Shown: in pieces, positions 35,924 through 48,231 of the stretch | Layout of the letters: each line of letters starts with the position of its first letter | How positions within the stretch are numbered: the first letter of the stretch is position 1 | From: Cocos nucifera | Taxonomy: Eukaryota; Streptophyta; Magnoliopsida; Arecales; Arecaceae | Assembly: GCA_006176705.1 (NCBI GenBank) | Contig: QRFJ01000057.1 | Span: 1,331,712-1,395,711, forward strand | DNA: 64,000 nt | Direction of reading: 5' to 3' | Program-made: the position numbers and the translations under genes | The notes under the pieces: model-generated | Seen by the model: only the letters and a program-made list of their open reading frames with translations | Database searches by the model: none | What the model was told of the DNA's origin: nothing

Positions 35924-37480
35924 ATGCCCTCCCAGAAGAACCTCGACCCGGAGGTCGGCAGCCTCCGCGGCCCGATCCCGTTCGGGTCCGTCCGCTCCCA
36001 CTCCGGCCCCGGCGACGCGGGCCCGCTCCGTACTCGCGGTAGATGCGGAGCGGTTCGACCTGCTTGCCCAGCAGGTCCGCGATCTTACGGAGGCGGTGCA
36101 GGCAGTGCAAGCCACGCATTCGCGAGGTCCAGCGCCCACTCGACCGGCGCGGGGTTCCCCGGAGCCCGGGAATCCAGTCCAGGAGCGACCGATGTGGGCT
36201 ACCCAACCTCCGGCCCTCGGGAGAGAAGGGCAGCCGGCAAAGAGCCCCTGCTCGGACCGCGGCTCAACCCAGGGAGAAGCTTCGCACCCCTTCCGCGAGA
36301 AGACCTTGGAGGATTAAGGATCGCGAAGATTTCCTGGACCAAAGGCTCATGGAGATGGGACGGCGCATAGAAGAACTTCGTCATACTCCTTCCTCCCGCG
36401 GTAACGATATTTGCACTGATCCTCCCTTCTCACAGAAAATTATGCAGGAACAGGTACCACCGAACTTCAAGCTCCCGCATTTTGAAAGCTACGATGGGAC
36501 CGCTGACCCGGTCGACCATTTGGAGGCCTTCAGGACGACGATGTTACTCCATGGCGCCCCTGATGCCATTTTGTGTCGGGCTTTCCCTTCTACCCTCAAG
36601 GGAGCGGCTAGGAATTGGTACTCGGCGCTTAAGCCGGGCACCATCCTGTCGTTTGACCAAATGAGTCAACAATTCGCGGCCCACTTCGTCAGCAGCAAAC
36701 GGCCGCGCAGAGGCTCGGATTCCTTGTTGGCCATCAGGCAAAAAGAGGGGGAACCCATCCGGGCTTACGTCACCCGGTTCAACGCTGCCGCGCTGGAAGT
36801 CCGGAACCTGGACCAATCAGTTGCTATGGCCGCCCTCAAGGGCGGCCTTCAGAAGAACGACCTGCTGTTTTCCCTGGAGAAGAAATATCCCAGGGACTTC
36901 GCTGACATGCTAGCTCGGGCCGAAAGCTATGCCCGGGCAGAAGAGGCTTTCGAGGCCAAGGATGGTGAAGCTCGCGACAAGCGACGAGTAGGCAGAGCGG
37001 GAAGGCCTGCCGAGGAAAGAAAGCGCACCGAAGCCTGGCCGCGTTCCCGAACTCCCCCTGGTCGCGGGCGTGCCCGGACTCCACCTCAGGCTCGGGGGGC
37101 GGGAAGCCACCGACGGAAGGGCGCGCCGAAGTTCTCCTCGGCACCGAAGTCCCCCCGACGCCGAGTTCCCCCCGGCGCCGAGGTTCTCCCCTCCGACGAG
37201 GTCCCTCCCCGCGCCGAGGTTCTCCCCTCCGACGGCGTTTTCACAGCTACGCCCCCCTCAACGCCCCGAAGGCTCAAGTGCTGCTGGAGATCAAGGGACG
37301 ACTTCCGGAGCCGGAGAGGATGCGTTCCCATCCCAGAAAACGCAACCCCAACAAGTTCTGCCTTTACCACCGTGACCACGGTCACGATACCGAGGAGTGC
37401 ATCCAGCTCCAGGACGAAATCGAGGAGCTGGTCCGGCGGGGCAGGCTTGGCCAATTCCTGCGAAGACGATCTAAAGAGCA
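35924..37480 (+). pseudogene. Tat2 gag
   Basis: It starts at ATG 35924 (MPSQKNLDPEV). A segment with VDAERFDLLAQQVRDLTEAV lies in another frame (about 36,040-36,110), so frame changes occur early and again near 36,290. The main gag domain (about 36,400-36,960) is open: PPNFKLPHFESYDGTADPVD, CRAFPSTLKGAARNWYS, FAAHFVSSKRPR, RAYVTRFNAAALEV, LLFSLEKKYPRDF and RAESYARAEEAFE. An Arg/Pro-rich low-complexity spacer follows. The nucleocapsid knuckle FCLYHRDHGHDTEEC lies near 37,360-37,405 in yet another frame. Gag packages the element RNA in the cytoplasm. Confidence 0.88.
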
Positions 37481-38260
37481 GGAAGATCGGCCGAGAATGT
37501 TGCCGCCGATTGGGGAAGATCGGCAGGAGGACCGGCCGTCTCTTGGCGTCATTAACACCATCTCGGGAGGACCGCAGCAGGGAAAGACCGACGAATCCGA
37601 GGGATCGGCAAAGAGGCAGAGGACCTCGGAGCCCGTGACCTTCACCGAGGCAGACGCCCAGGGGATCAGATTTCCGCATAACGACGCGGTTGTAATCTCT
37701 TTAAACGTCGCTGATTATGATGTACGCCGCGTTTTGGTGGATAATGGAAGTTCGGCGGACATATTGTTTTACGATGCCTTCTTAAAAATGTCCCTACCTG
37801 ACACCCGCTTAGGACCTGTAAATTCCCCCCTGGTGGGATTTGCCGGACACGCCGTTCCGGTCGAAGGCATGGTGACTTTGGCGGTGACGGCGGGCCAATC
37901 CCCAAAATCGGCCAAGGCGCGGATCGACTTTTTTGTCGTGAGGACCCCGTCCGCCTATAATGCAATCCTTGGGCGACCAGGCCTTAACGCGCTACGGGCG
38001 GTAGTGTCAACCTACTACTTAAAGATGAAATTCCCGACGAGCCATGGAGTCGGCGAAGTCAGAGGAGACCAAGCCCTGGCAAAGTACTGCTACTCAATCG
38101 CCCTGCGCGAGGGAGACCGGCCCGACCCTTGCCTTGTTGACGGACTGGACGTCCGCGACGACCTCACTGAAGAACGGGGCGAACCTGCGGAAGACCTCGT
38201 CCCTGTGTCCTTACGCGATGGAGACCCGGGGCATGAGGTGCGGATCGGCTCCAACCTTAG
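37481..38260 (+). pseudogene. Tat2 aspartic protease
   Basis: Retropepsin-like domain with active site VDNGSS (Asp at 37740). It continues ADILFYDAFLKM, a flap-region glycine-rich block GFAGHAVPVEGMVTLAV, and AYNAILGRPGLN. The frame is open from the gag knuckle through the protease, as expected for a gag-pol fusion. It then shifts near 38,260, where the RT frame takes over (KGQLVAFLRRNADVFAWA). Confidence 0.88.
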
Positions 38261-39690
38261 CGGCCGAGGTCAAGGGACAGCTCGTCGCTTTCCTCAGAAG
38301 GAATGCAGACGTCTTCGCCTGGGCCCCAGCGGATGTACCAGGGATCGACGCCGATGTCATAGAACATCGGCTGGCCATCGACCCAAGGCACCGACCCGTC
38401 AGAGAAAAATTACGCCGCCAAGCCCCAGAAAGACAGAAGGCGGTAGCCGAAGAAGTGGATAAGCTCCTTGAAGCTGGACTCATCCGGGAGGTCAACTATC
38501 CGACCTGGGTCTCGAACGTGGTCCTCGTCAAAAAAGCAAACAACAAATGGAGGATGTGCGTCGACTTCAAGAAGCTGAACAAAGCCTGCCCAAAGGACAG
38601 CTACCCCCTGCCGAGGATCGATCAGCTGGTGGACGCAACCTCGGGCCACGAGCTCCTCACTTTTATGGACGCATTTTCTGGTTATAACCAGATACGCATG
38701 GCGCCCGAGGATGAAGAAAAGACCACCTTTATTACTGACCGAGGTCTCTATTGTTACAGGGTCATGCCTTTCGGACTCAAGAATGCAGGAGCCACCTACC
38801 AGCGCTTGGTCAACAAGGTCTTCAAGGGGCAGATCGGCCGCAACATGGAGGTGTACGTGGACGACATGCTGGTCAAAAGCCGAGCCTCGACAGACCACCT
38901 CGCCGACCTTGAAGAAACTTTCGGTGCGCTTAGGAGGCACAAGATGAAGTTGAACCCGACCAAATGCGCCTTCGGCGTGACCTCCGGAAAATTTTTAGGA
39001 TTCATGGTGTCGAGACGCGGAATCGAGGCAAATCCCGAGAAAATCCGAGCCATCCAGGAGATGACTGCCCCGAAAACAATTAAGGAAGTTCAGCGCCTGG
39101 CTGGGAAGGTGGCGTCCCTGAACCGCTTTGTCTCAAGGTCGGCCGAGCGGTGCCTGCCTTTCTTCCAGGTCCTCAGGCGACCGAAAGATTTTTGCTGGAC
39201 AGCGGAGTGCAAACAGGCATTCGAAGGAGCTTAAAAACTACCTCGGCGCGCCCCCACTGCTGGCAAAGCCCGAACCTGGAGAAGGGCTGCTCCTATACCT
39301 AGCTGTCTCTCCAATGGCCCTGGCGGCTGTCCTGGTCAGGGAAGATGCGAAGGCGCAACAACCAGTCTACTACGTGAGCCGAGCCTTGAGGGACGCGGAG
39401 ACCAGGTACTCCAAGTTAGAAAAACTAATTTACTGTCTTCTGATCGCAGCCAGGAAGCTCCGACCTTACTTTCAGGAGCATACCATCACGGTCCTCACGG
39501 ACCAACCAATAAGAGCCGTCCTCCACCGCGCAGACGCTTCAGGAAGAATCGCCAAATGGGCGATCGAGCTCACGGAGTTCGACATCAATTACCGGCCCAG
39601 GCCATCGATCAAGGCTCAGATACTGGCGGACTTCGTGCTGGAATGCACCGCACCAGCTGAAGCCGAGCTTGAATCAAGCGAGACTATCAT
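38261..39690 (+). pseudogene. Tat2 reverse transcriptase and first RNase H
   Basis: The RT frame is open from the linker through all seven RT blocks: LLEAGLIREVNYPTWVSNVV, KACPKDSYPLPRIDQLVDAT, FMDAFSGYNQIRM, YRVMPFGLKNAGATYQRLV, catalytic YVDD (38854-38865), CAFGVTSGKFLGFMVSRRG and VQRLAGKVASLNRFVSRSAE. A frameshift at about 39,230 (after KQAFEGA) leads into RNase H: YYVSRALRDAETRYSKLEKL, RKLRPYFQEHTITVLTDQP and DFVLECTAP. The core is otherwise unusually intact. Confidence 0.9.
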
Positions 39691-39754
39691 CGGAGGGAGA
39701 CCAGAGGCCCCAACGAAGCCGAGCTGTGGCGGTCGAGCTTCCCTGAAGAAAGGG

Positions 39755-40125
39755 CCGACCTTCTTGAAGGCGCCTGGGTTCTGCATGTGGATGGCTCATC
39801 CAACTCTAGCGGGGCCGGCGCAGGGCTGGTCCTGGTTAGCCCCGAGGGAGATCGTCACCGAGTACGCATTGCGCTTCGAGTTTCCCACAACCAACAATGG
39901 GGCCGAGTATGAAGCGCTGATAGCCGGGCTGCAGATAGCCAGGGAATTGAAGGTGGGTCGGCTTCAAGTCTATAGCGATTCCCAGTTGGTGGTCGGTCAG
40001 GTCGGCGGCAGCTACGAGGCGCGGGAGGAAAGCATGGTGATGTACCTCGGGAAGGTGAAGAACTTAATACCAGCCTTCGACAGCTTCGACATTCGGCACA
40101 TCCCAAGGACCGGAAAATACAAGGG
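39755..40125 (+). pseudogene. Tat2 second (archaeal-type) RNase H
   Basis: Catalytic landmarks are present across two frames. The start (LHVDGSSNSSGAGAGLVL) is read in one frame, and NNGAEYEALIAGLQIARE, VYSDSQLVVGQVGG and FDIRHIPR in another, so two small compensating indels lie between 39,760 and 39,850. A further shift near 40,125 connects to DLLSKLAT. Unlike Tat1, the S-D-S-Q aspartate is intact. This domain is the lineage marker for Tat. Confidence 0.87.
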
Positions 40126-40756
40126 CCGACCTCCTCTCCAAGTTGGCCACCTCTGCCCCGGCCGAACTACCAAAAGAGGTGTTTCTGGAAACTCTGAAGT
40201 GCCCGACCACCGAGGAACCTCAGGCCGTCCTGCGGACGGACTTCGAGCCCAGCTGGATCGATCCGCTAATCGCCTACCTCGAAGAAGGGGTCCTCCCCCA
40301 CGATCGGAGAGAAGCTCGGAAGCTCAGGAGTCAAGCCTCCCGCTACGTCTTGTACGAGGGCAGGTTATATAAAAGGTCGTACTCCCTCCCGTTGCTGAGG
40401 TGCCTCCGACCCTCTGAGGCCTGCATCGCGCTACAGGATGTCCACGAAGGACTCTGCGGAAGTCACGCGGGAGCCAGATCCCTATCGCAAAGACTACTTC
40501 GGCAAGGGTACTACTGGCCGACCCTACTTCGTGATTCCACGGAATACGTGAAGAGGTGTGACCGCTGCCAGAAGAACGCCAGCGTGCAAAGGCAGCCGGC
40601 ATCCGAACTCACTCCGCTCACTGCACCCTGGCCCTTCGCGCAGTGGAGAATGGACATACTCGGCCCCTTTCCAACAGCATCTGGGCAACGAAAGTTCCTC
40701 CTGGTCGCGATCGATTATTTCACCAAGTGGGTCGAAGCCGAACCACTAGCGAAGAT

Positions 40757-42992
40757 TGTTAGATATATGTGCCCTAGAAGTCAGAATTGGCTGACACTTG
40801 TAATACACTTCTAGGGGCAAAATTGTAATTTTGACTAAAATCAATAAATGGATTATTTTCTATCACATATGTGTATTTAGTGTCTGTGATACATCCTTTG
40901 AGTTAATGGTAATGATAATTCATATTTTCAAGAGTTGAAAATTTAAGACATGAATAATCATTATTAACTCATAAATTGCTCCTGACCATAGGATCATCAC
41001 GAGGATGGTGATTGATCCGGAAGATTGGTGTACAATCGCTTCTCTTTAGTAGATGAGTCTTGAGTCTACGGTGTGGAGACATCGGAGCGAGAGTACAGAT
41101 ACTCGTTAGAGAATGAGGGCACTGAGCGTGACCACCTCGAGTAGTCATTAGGGAGTCTACCTTCTCATCAATGACTGACTCGATGCTGCAGTAGTGTGTC
41201 TGGTTCTTTGACCTGAGGTGCATCGGTAGTTCACCTTGAGGGTGTTATAGTTTGACTACACCATTACTCGGTCTCCTAGCCATATGGAACCCTGAGGTGT
41301 ATGTTGGCTATAGCATGTTCATTGTAGGAACTGGATGGCATCAAGATGGAATCTATCTACCTCAGTGATAGAGGAGCAGCCCTATGATAATCATGAGAAT
41401 CAAGTTCAGAAGCCCATGGCCATGGCAGAGTGAAATAATAGAAAGAGTTTCTATTTAGATTTTCACATTGGACTCGAATCGAATGATTACATTATATGAC
41501 AGAAACTAGGGTTTGACGAGTTTACCTTAACCCTAATCTGATCGGGGCTCAAGATAGAAGAACTTAATCACACAGGTAGCTGCACTAAGAGGTTCGCATT
41601 CAGCTCTGATGGGTTGCCACCATATACTGCTAGGTGTCACTGGTGGATTTCGAAGCAGAAGAATTCTGATCCATCGAAAGAAGTTTTGATGATGTCGATG
41701 ATAGAGATTATGACATATCCCATTACCATACAGAACTGAATCTAATTGGGTCATACAAATAAGGGTTTGAATCTAGTGATCATTAATTGAACTGATCCAA
41801 TTCAATTGATCTGAATGAGATTCAATTAGGTTCAAAAAAATTGTACTAGCACTCGATTGAACCTAACGTTCTTCTTTTGCTATCATAAATAAGCTGTCCT
41901 ATCTGAGCCAAAGGAGTTTGTGCTCAATCAGAGGCCTTCATATGGTCTGACTGGAGGTTGTCCAAGTCAGAATAGGTTGTCTTATTTTATAAGACATTAC
42001 CTGCCATTTTTGGTCACCTGCCATTTCTTGTTCTTTGACTTTGGTCAAAAGTCTACCTTTGACTGGTCAAACATTGACCATTGACACTTTGACTTTTGAC
42101 CACATGTCATGCACCTATTGGAGAGCTGGTGGGGGCCTGTCCCCCTGCTAGAACCTGGCAAGGAGAAGGGCGCACGCCATCCTAGGCATGTGCCCAAGTT
42201 GGAGGCGCCTAGGAGTCCTTGTTGGACAAGGACTCCATCTCCTTTTTGGATTCCAATTAGAGTTCTTCTAAGAACCAACTTTGACTGATCTTAGGTGCCC
42301 TCTAAGGAGGAATCCAGGGGACTCTATTCCCACCAATCAGATTTAGATCTGATTTCACAAAGGGTTGTGATTGGTTGGGAAGAAGAGGAGTTGGATCACA
42401 GCTAGTCTATAAATAAGACCCTGTACCCAACTCAGATTGACATGAGATTGAAGCTAAGAGTTTCCATATGCCCCAAGGCTGCCTCTCCCCTCCTTCTCCA
42501 TGTCAAACCACCTTCTCCCCTTGCTCTCCACGTCCAAAAGGAGTTTTGGATTTTTGCTGGTGCGATTCAAACAAGAGAAAGATGATCAAAAGCAAGAAGG
42601 CTACGCTGCTGCAAAGGACGACTGCTGATCTTCAAAAGGAGTTTTGAAGATCCTCCAGATCAGATCCAGATCTGATTTTTGGAGATGTGATAGAGAAGAA
42701 GAGAATCTCTAGATCTAACTCGAGTGGATACCGGTAGAGGTCAGGCGCTTGCGTGGCTAGATCCAGAACCTCCCGTTGCATACAGGATCATCAACAGGAT
42801 AATAGGATTATCCAAATCAGGTAAATTAAATTTGATTTAATTTATCTTTATTTATTTTATTTATTAAAATAATATTAATTAAATCTAAAACATTCCAAAT
42901 CTGATACAGATCAAAAAAAAAATTTGAAATATATCTCTTGATCTGATCAGATCTGAACGAACCTGGACCGAAAAATCAGGATTTTTCCTTCA
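40757..42992 (+). repeat. Copia 5' LTR
   Basis: 2236 bp, with TATAAATA at 42408-42415. It lacks a segment of about 49 bp that the 3' LTR has near 49,130-49,185 (with the palindrome ATGATCGATCAT). Confidence 0.95.
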
Positions 42993-44862
42993 ACTGGTAT
43001 CAGAGCCATGGTTCTAAAATTATTTAGATCTAATTTTAAATTTATTTTAATTAAAAAATAATTGATTTCAGATGTCACATGAGATGTGATCAGATCTGAA
43101 ATCAAAAAAATTAAAATTAAATGATTTGGATCTAAGATTAGAAGATATGCATGACTAGTTCTAGAATAGAATAGTTCTATAGAATAGTCTTGCATATTTT
43201 TGATTTAATCTGATTAAATCATATTTTAGATCTTTTTATTTACTATTTTTTGATATTATAATGTTATAATAATATCTATAAAATAGCAAATAAAATTATT
43301 TAATTTTAAAAACATCATATGAGATGTGATTGATGCATGTCTAGACTAGTTGTAGAATAGTTCCACATAGTTGTCTAGATTAGGGTTTATTTTGATAAGA
43401 TCAATTTAAATCTAATTTTTTAGATTATTATGAGATAATTTAGATCTGAAAATATGCATGATTTGATACATGAGATGTATGCAAAATATGCCATGATTAG
43501 ATCTACTTTGTATATGAGATATATGATATGGATCTGATACTATTTTGTAATATTGCATATTCCTGATTAAGGCATTCCTCTTGGCCGTCCGGTCATAAAA
43601 ATGAAGAAGGATTTAAAGGCCCTCTCTTTTCATTCGATGGGGTGTTCTTATGATGTGTAGGGGTGCTGCGTGTTCGTCCTTAATCAGAAATCCAAAACTT
43701 ACTTTCTGCAAAACCCTAGATCCTGAAACCCTAGGATTTATTGTGCATATTTTGTTTATGAACCCTACTTAATTAAGAATTAAGTTTATGAAATATTAAT
43801 TAGGTCTAAAATTGAGAATTTTAGATCTAAGACATATTCATAATACTGGGTTCGGGCTTGGGTAGCTCAATTAGGTCTAAGCGGTTGATCAAACCGAATC
43901 AAGAGTTGGTTAGATGGGATCAACAATGCTTAAATTGACCAGCCTAATAGGATTAAGTCTGGGTCAAGATCGAGTCACGATCAAGCAAGACCTAATTAGG
44001 CTCAGAGGTTAGAGTCTGGATTGTAGGCTAACCCAATTGGTTCTGACTCAATAATTTGGTGTCTAAGGTAAGTTTGGCACATACGACCGACTGATTTTTA
44101 ATTGGAAGCTACTCGACCTGAATGCGTTCTTGTATGAGTTAATGGCATATTCCTTCCACCGGTCTCACTTACCTGGCCATATCTGTTGACACAGTTCTGA
44201 TCTGAGGTGGTCAATAATCCGAGCTAACCCATGCCACTAGGTTAGTCATAATTGTTATGACTAAGCCAAGTCTAGTTTAATGAGACCTGAATCAATTCTT
44301 CCTAAGAAAAGATTAAGTCTGAGGTCTTCCACCATTGTAGATGTGCGGGCCCTTCCCGGGGTTGATTGTTCTCGGCTGGATACAGTGGCTCAGTTGCACC
44401 AGGAAGACGCAACCATGTCTATTAGGCATTGGATGCTATGGGCTGGAGGATGAGTTGGGCTCAATATTTGGATACGGTGAGAGACTCAATTAGGAACCCA
44501 GTCTATGCAAATGGTGGGTCTGACTTAACTAAGGAGTGGATCAATATTTTGGATACGGTGAGATTCATGAATTAGAGACCAAGTTTGGGTGCACCATGAT
44601 TAGAGAATCATTGAACAAGAGTTGTTCACTCATTGGCTAACCCATCACCAATAACTGTTAGGTGAGGTGATGAGTCAGTTGGTGAGACCGCACCACCCAC
44701 TAGAAATCATTAATCGTGGAGATTTTTGCATCTCTACAGAGGGAGTGTAGGGATCCAAAAAAATAGTGGAAGCTAATTTATTTAAAAATAAAATTTTCCT
44801 AAATAAATTGGTCAAGTCAAAATTATAGTATCTAACTAGAATCTTTGACTCTCTATAGAAAA
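42993..44862 (+). other. Copia primer-binding site and long untranslated leader
   Basis: The primer-binding site TGGTATCAGAGCC starts at 42995, two bases after the LTR, and complements the plant initiator-Met tRNA end. The 1.87 kb up to the gag ATG has no long open frame. It contains a direct repeat of GGATACGGTGAGA with the ATCAATATTTGG context (about 44,470 and 44,545). A leader this long is unusual for a copia element. Confidence 0.8.
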
Positions 44863-45743
44863 ATGTCTGCATCCAACCCATTGGCACGTATCCTGGACAC
44901 ACATAGACTGACTGGACCCAATTATAAAGATTGGCTCAGGAACTACAAAATAGTTTTGGATTTCGAGAAGTTAACCCATGTTTTGGACCAGGACCCTCCC
45001 ACCTTACCAGCCCGTCCATCTATTGAACAGAGAGCATCTCTGAAAAAATGGATAGACGAAGATAATAAGGCCAGATATTACATGTTGGGCTCGATGTCTG
45101 ATGAGCTCCAGCGCCAACATGAAGGATATCGGGACTGCTCGCCAAATGTTGGCTCACCTGTAGGAGATGTTTGGTGAACAGAGTCGCGCAGCCAAATATC
45201 AAGTCACGAAACGACTTTTTAAGGCTAAGATGCGTGATGGGCAGTCAGTCCAAGATCACTGTCTGACAATGATCAAGGACATGGAAGAGCTTGAGAAGCT
45301 CAGTGTGAAGTTGGACTTGGACCTGCAGAACGATATTATTCTGCAATCCTTGACTGATGCATATAGGCAATTCATCATGAATTACCACATGCATAAACTT
45401 CAAAATTTCTTGGCCGAATTAATGAATATGCTGGTTACCGCTGAGCTTTCTATGAAAGGATTCTAAAGGCTCAGTTCTTGCTATGGAACGGACTTCTTCC
45501 AAAAGAAAGTCTTCTGAAAAGAAAAAGAAGTCTGTGAAAAAGCAAAAGGTGGAAGGATCAAAGAAGAAGAAGGCAGAGCCGAAGAAGAAGGCCGATGTCA
45601 AAGAAAAGTATTTCCATTGCAACAGCAACGACCATTGGAAGCGGAACTGCCCTACTTACCTGGCCACCCAGAAGAACAAGAAGGAAGGTCCTTCTGGAGG
45701 TATGCTCATTATTCGAGCAAAACGTGAATGCCAAACGACCTAG
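44863..45743 (+). pseudogene. Copia gag
   Basis: It starts at ATG 44863 with LARILDTHRLTGPNYKDWLR and YKIVLDFEKLTHVLDQDPP, typical of the copia UBN2-type gag. A frameshift near 45,120-45,170 moves to the frame with KYQVTKRLFKAKMRDGQSVQ and LEKLSVKLDLDLQNDIILQ, closed by a stop after MKGF. A Lys-rich stretch and the nucleocapsid knuckle FHCNSNDHWKRNC (about 45,612-45,650) follow. The first knuckle Cys is replaced by Tyr, which should impair zinc binding. Confidence 0.88.
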
Positions 45744-46612
45744 GGATAGTCTAAACGACAGATATCTATGGCACCTGAGACTAGGTCAAATAGCAGAAGA
45801 TAGGATCAACAAATTGAAGAAAAATGGGCTATTGAGTCCGTTGACTTCCGAGTCATATCCAACTTGTGAATCTTGTCTTCAGGGCAAAATGACTAAACTC
45901 TCTTTTGTAGGACATGGAAAAAGGGCCACAGATCTCCTTGTCCTAGTATATACTAATGTGTGCGGCCCATTTGATGTACCGGCTAGAGGCAATTTTATCT
46001 ACTTCATTACCTTTACCGATGATCTATCTAGGTATGGGTATGTGTATCTTATGAAACACAAGTCTGAAGTTTTTGAAAAGTTCAAAGAATTCAGACATGA
46101 AGTAGAAAAATAAATAGAAAAATTCATTAAGGTTCTTCGATCAGATCGAGGAGGTGAATACCTTAGCCGGGAATTCCTAGACTATCTAAAAAAAAATGGC
46201 ATAGTCTCTCAATGGACTCCACCAGGAACACCTCAACTCAACGGGATTTCAGAACGGAGAAATCGGACTCTATTGGATATGGTTCAATCCATGATGAGCT
46301 TCACAGACCTCCCTGATTTTCTTTGGGGACACTCATTGTTAACTTCAATCTATCTACTGAATAGGGTTTTCCCTCTAAAATCGTTCCTACCACACCGTAT
46401 GAGATATGGCACGGTAAGAAACCAAGTCTGAGTCATCTCAGAATTTGGGGTTGTCCGGCTCATGTCAAAAGACAACAAGCGGACAAGTTAGAGTTTAGGT
46501 CCTTTAGAGCTCGATTCATAGGATATCCTAAAGAGTCATTAGGATACTATTTCTACATTCCAGAAGACCACAATGTGATTGTGAGTCGACATGCCATCTT
46601 TCTTGAAAAATA
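45725..46612 (+). pseudogene. Copia pre-integrase and integrase
   Basis: The pre-integrase motif NDRYLWHLRLGQIAEDRINK and CESCLQGKM (zinc-binding Cys pair) are clear. Catalytic Asp 1 is changed: the segment reads YTNVCGPF where copia has T-D-V-C-G-P. Asp 2 (LRSDRGGEYLS) and the Glu region (NGISERRNRTLLDM) remain. A TAA at about 46,111 and a later frame change near 46,380 break it. Just before this domain the whole protease (normally about 200-250 codons between the knuckle and YLWHxRLGH) is absent. Confidence 0.88.
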
Positions 46613-48216
46613 GTTTATTCAAGACAGCGGCATTGGAAAACAGATCAAGCTTGATGAGAAAGTCTCACAAGTGGAACGAGCTAAGGACCAATTGGAAACC
46701 AAATCAGTTTGAGCCAATAAAAACACTACCTCCTCCACCTCGTAGATCGAAAAGAGTTTCCCGTCCTCCTGAAAGATACTTAGGTATTATTTCAGAGAAA
46801 GTAGAGAAAATGTTCCTCGTAGGTAATGGTGCTCATGGTGATGATCCCAAAACCTACAACGAGGTGATATCAGATATCGACTCCGAGAAATGGCTAGAGG
46901 CAATGCAGTCAGAAATTGACTCGATGCACTCAAACCAAGTCTGGACCTTGGTAGATCCACCAGAAGGTATAGTACCTATTGGGTGTAAATGGATCTTCAA
47001 GAGAAAGATTGGTGCAGATGGAAATGTGGAGACATTCAAGGCTAGACTAGTGGCAAAATGTTATAGTCAACGCGAAGGCAGTGACTATCAGGATATCTTT
47101 TTTCCAGTGGCTATGCTAAAATCCATCCGCACATTGCTTACCGTTGCAGCCTATTTCGATTATGAAATATGGCAAATGGACGTGAAAACGACATTCCTAA
47201 ATGGATATCTTGAGGAAGATATCTATATGGAACAGCCGCTAGGTTTCACATCCAGTGATACTGATCACAAGGTTTGCAAGCTGCAAAGGTCCATATATGG
47301 ACTTAAGCAAGCATCTCGGAGCTGGAACACTCGTTTCAATGATGTGATCAAAAAATTTGGTTTCATCAAAAATGAAGAGAAACCATGTATTTTCAAAAGG
47401 TCAGTGGGAGCGCTATTGTCTTCCTCGTATTGTACGTGGATGACATCCTCCTTATTGGGAATAATATTCCCATGTTGACGACAGTCAAAATATGGTTGTC
47501 CAAGAAATTCTCCATGAAAGACCTAGGTGAAGCATCCTTTATTCTAGGAATTAAGGTCTATAGGGATAGACCGAATAGGATGCTAGGACTTTCACAGAAG
47601 ATGTACATAGAGGAAGTACTAAAGAGGTTTAGTATGGAAAACTCTAAGAGGGGATTAATACCCTTCAGACATGGTATTCATCTTTCCAAGAAGATGTGCC
47701 CTAGCACACCTGAGGAAATAGAACGCATGAGCAAGATCCCTTATGCTTCTGCAATAGGGAGCCTCATGTATGCCATGCTATGTACACGACCTGATATAGC
47801 CCATGCTGTGAGTGTCACAAGCAGATATCAGTCAAATCCAGGTGAAGAACACTGGACTTCTGTGAAATGTATCCTTAAGTACTTGAGAAGAACTAAGGAT
47901 ATAATGTTGGTCTTTGGTAATGGAGAACTCCAAGTCCAGGGATACACAGACTCAGATTTCATGTCTGATATAGATGATTGAAAGTCGACATCTGGCAGTC
48001 TGTTTGTGTGCAATGGTGGTGCTATCATCTGAAAGAGTTCCAAGCAAGTGGTGATATCACCTCATCCACGATTACCTCGAGAAGGATTACGTTGAGGTCA
48101 AGAGAGTCAACTCCACAGATAATGTGGCAGACCCACTTACAAAGTCGTTGGACCAGCAAGAAGATCGAAGCCCACCTTGAGAAGATGGGACTTAGACTTG
48201 TAGCCAATTGGCTTTA
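46591..48216 (+). pseudogene. Copia reverse transcriptase and truncated RNase H
   Basis: RT blocks are WLEAMQSEIDSMHSNQVWTL, GCKWIFKRKIGADGNV, QMDVKTTFLNGYLEEDIYME, SIYGLKQASRSWN, catalytic YVDD (47433-47444) in a second overlapping frame, and KKFSMKDLGEASFILGIKV. RNase H begins with GYTDSDFMSD and SGSLFVCNGGAII. It then jumps from SSKQVV to a late segment ending STDNVADPLTKSL, omitting roughly the central 70 codons that hold other catalytic residues. Stops at former Trp codons (for example TGA before KSTSGS) are present. Confidence 0.88.
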
Positions 48217-48231
48217 GGATAAGTGGGAGAT

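Noticed and set aside
35834..36370. Gly/Arg/Ala-rich 178-codon frame
   Set aside because: Apart from the true gag start near 35924, most of it is the wrong frame of GC-rich Tat2 gag; real gag motifs lie in the neighbouring frames.
37086..37679. 197-codon minus-strand frame in Tat2
   Set aside because: Antisense shadow of GC-rich gag-protease sequence with no TATA box, splice signals or PF04195-like motif, unlike the Tat1 antisense gene.
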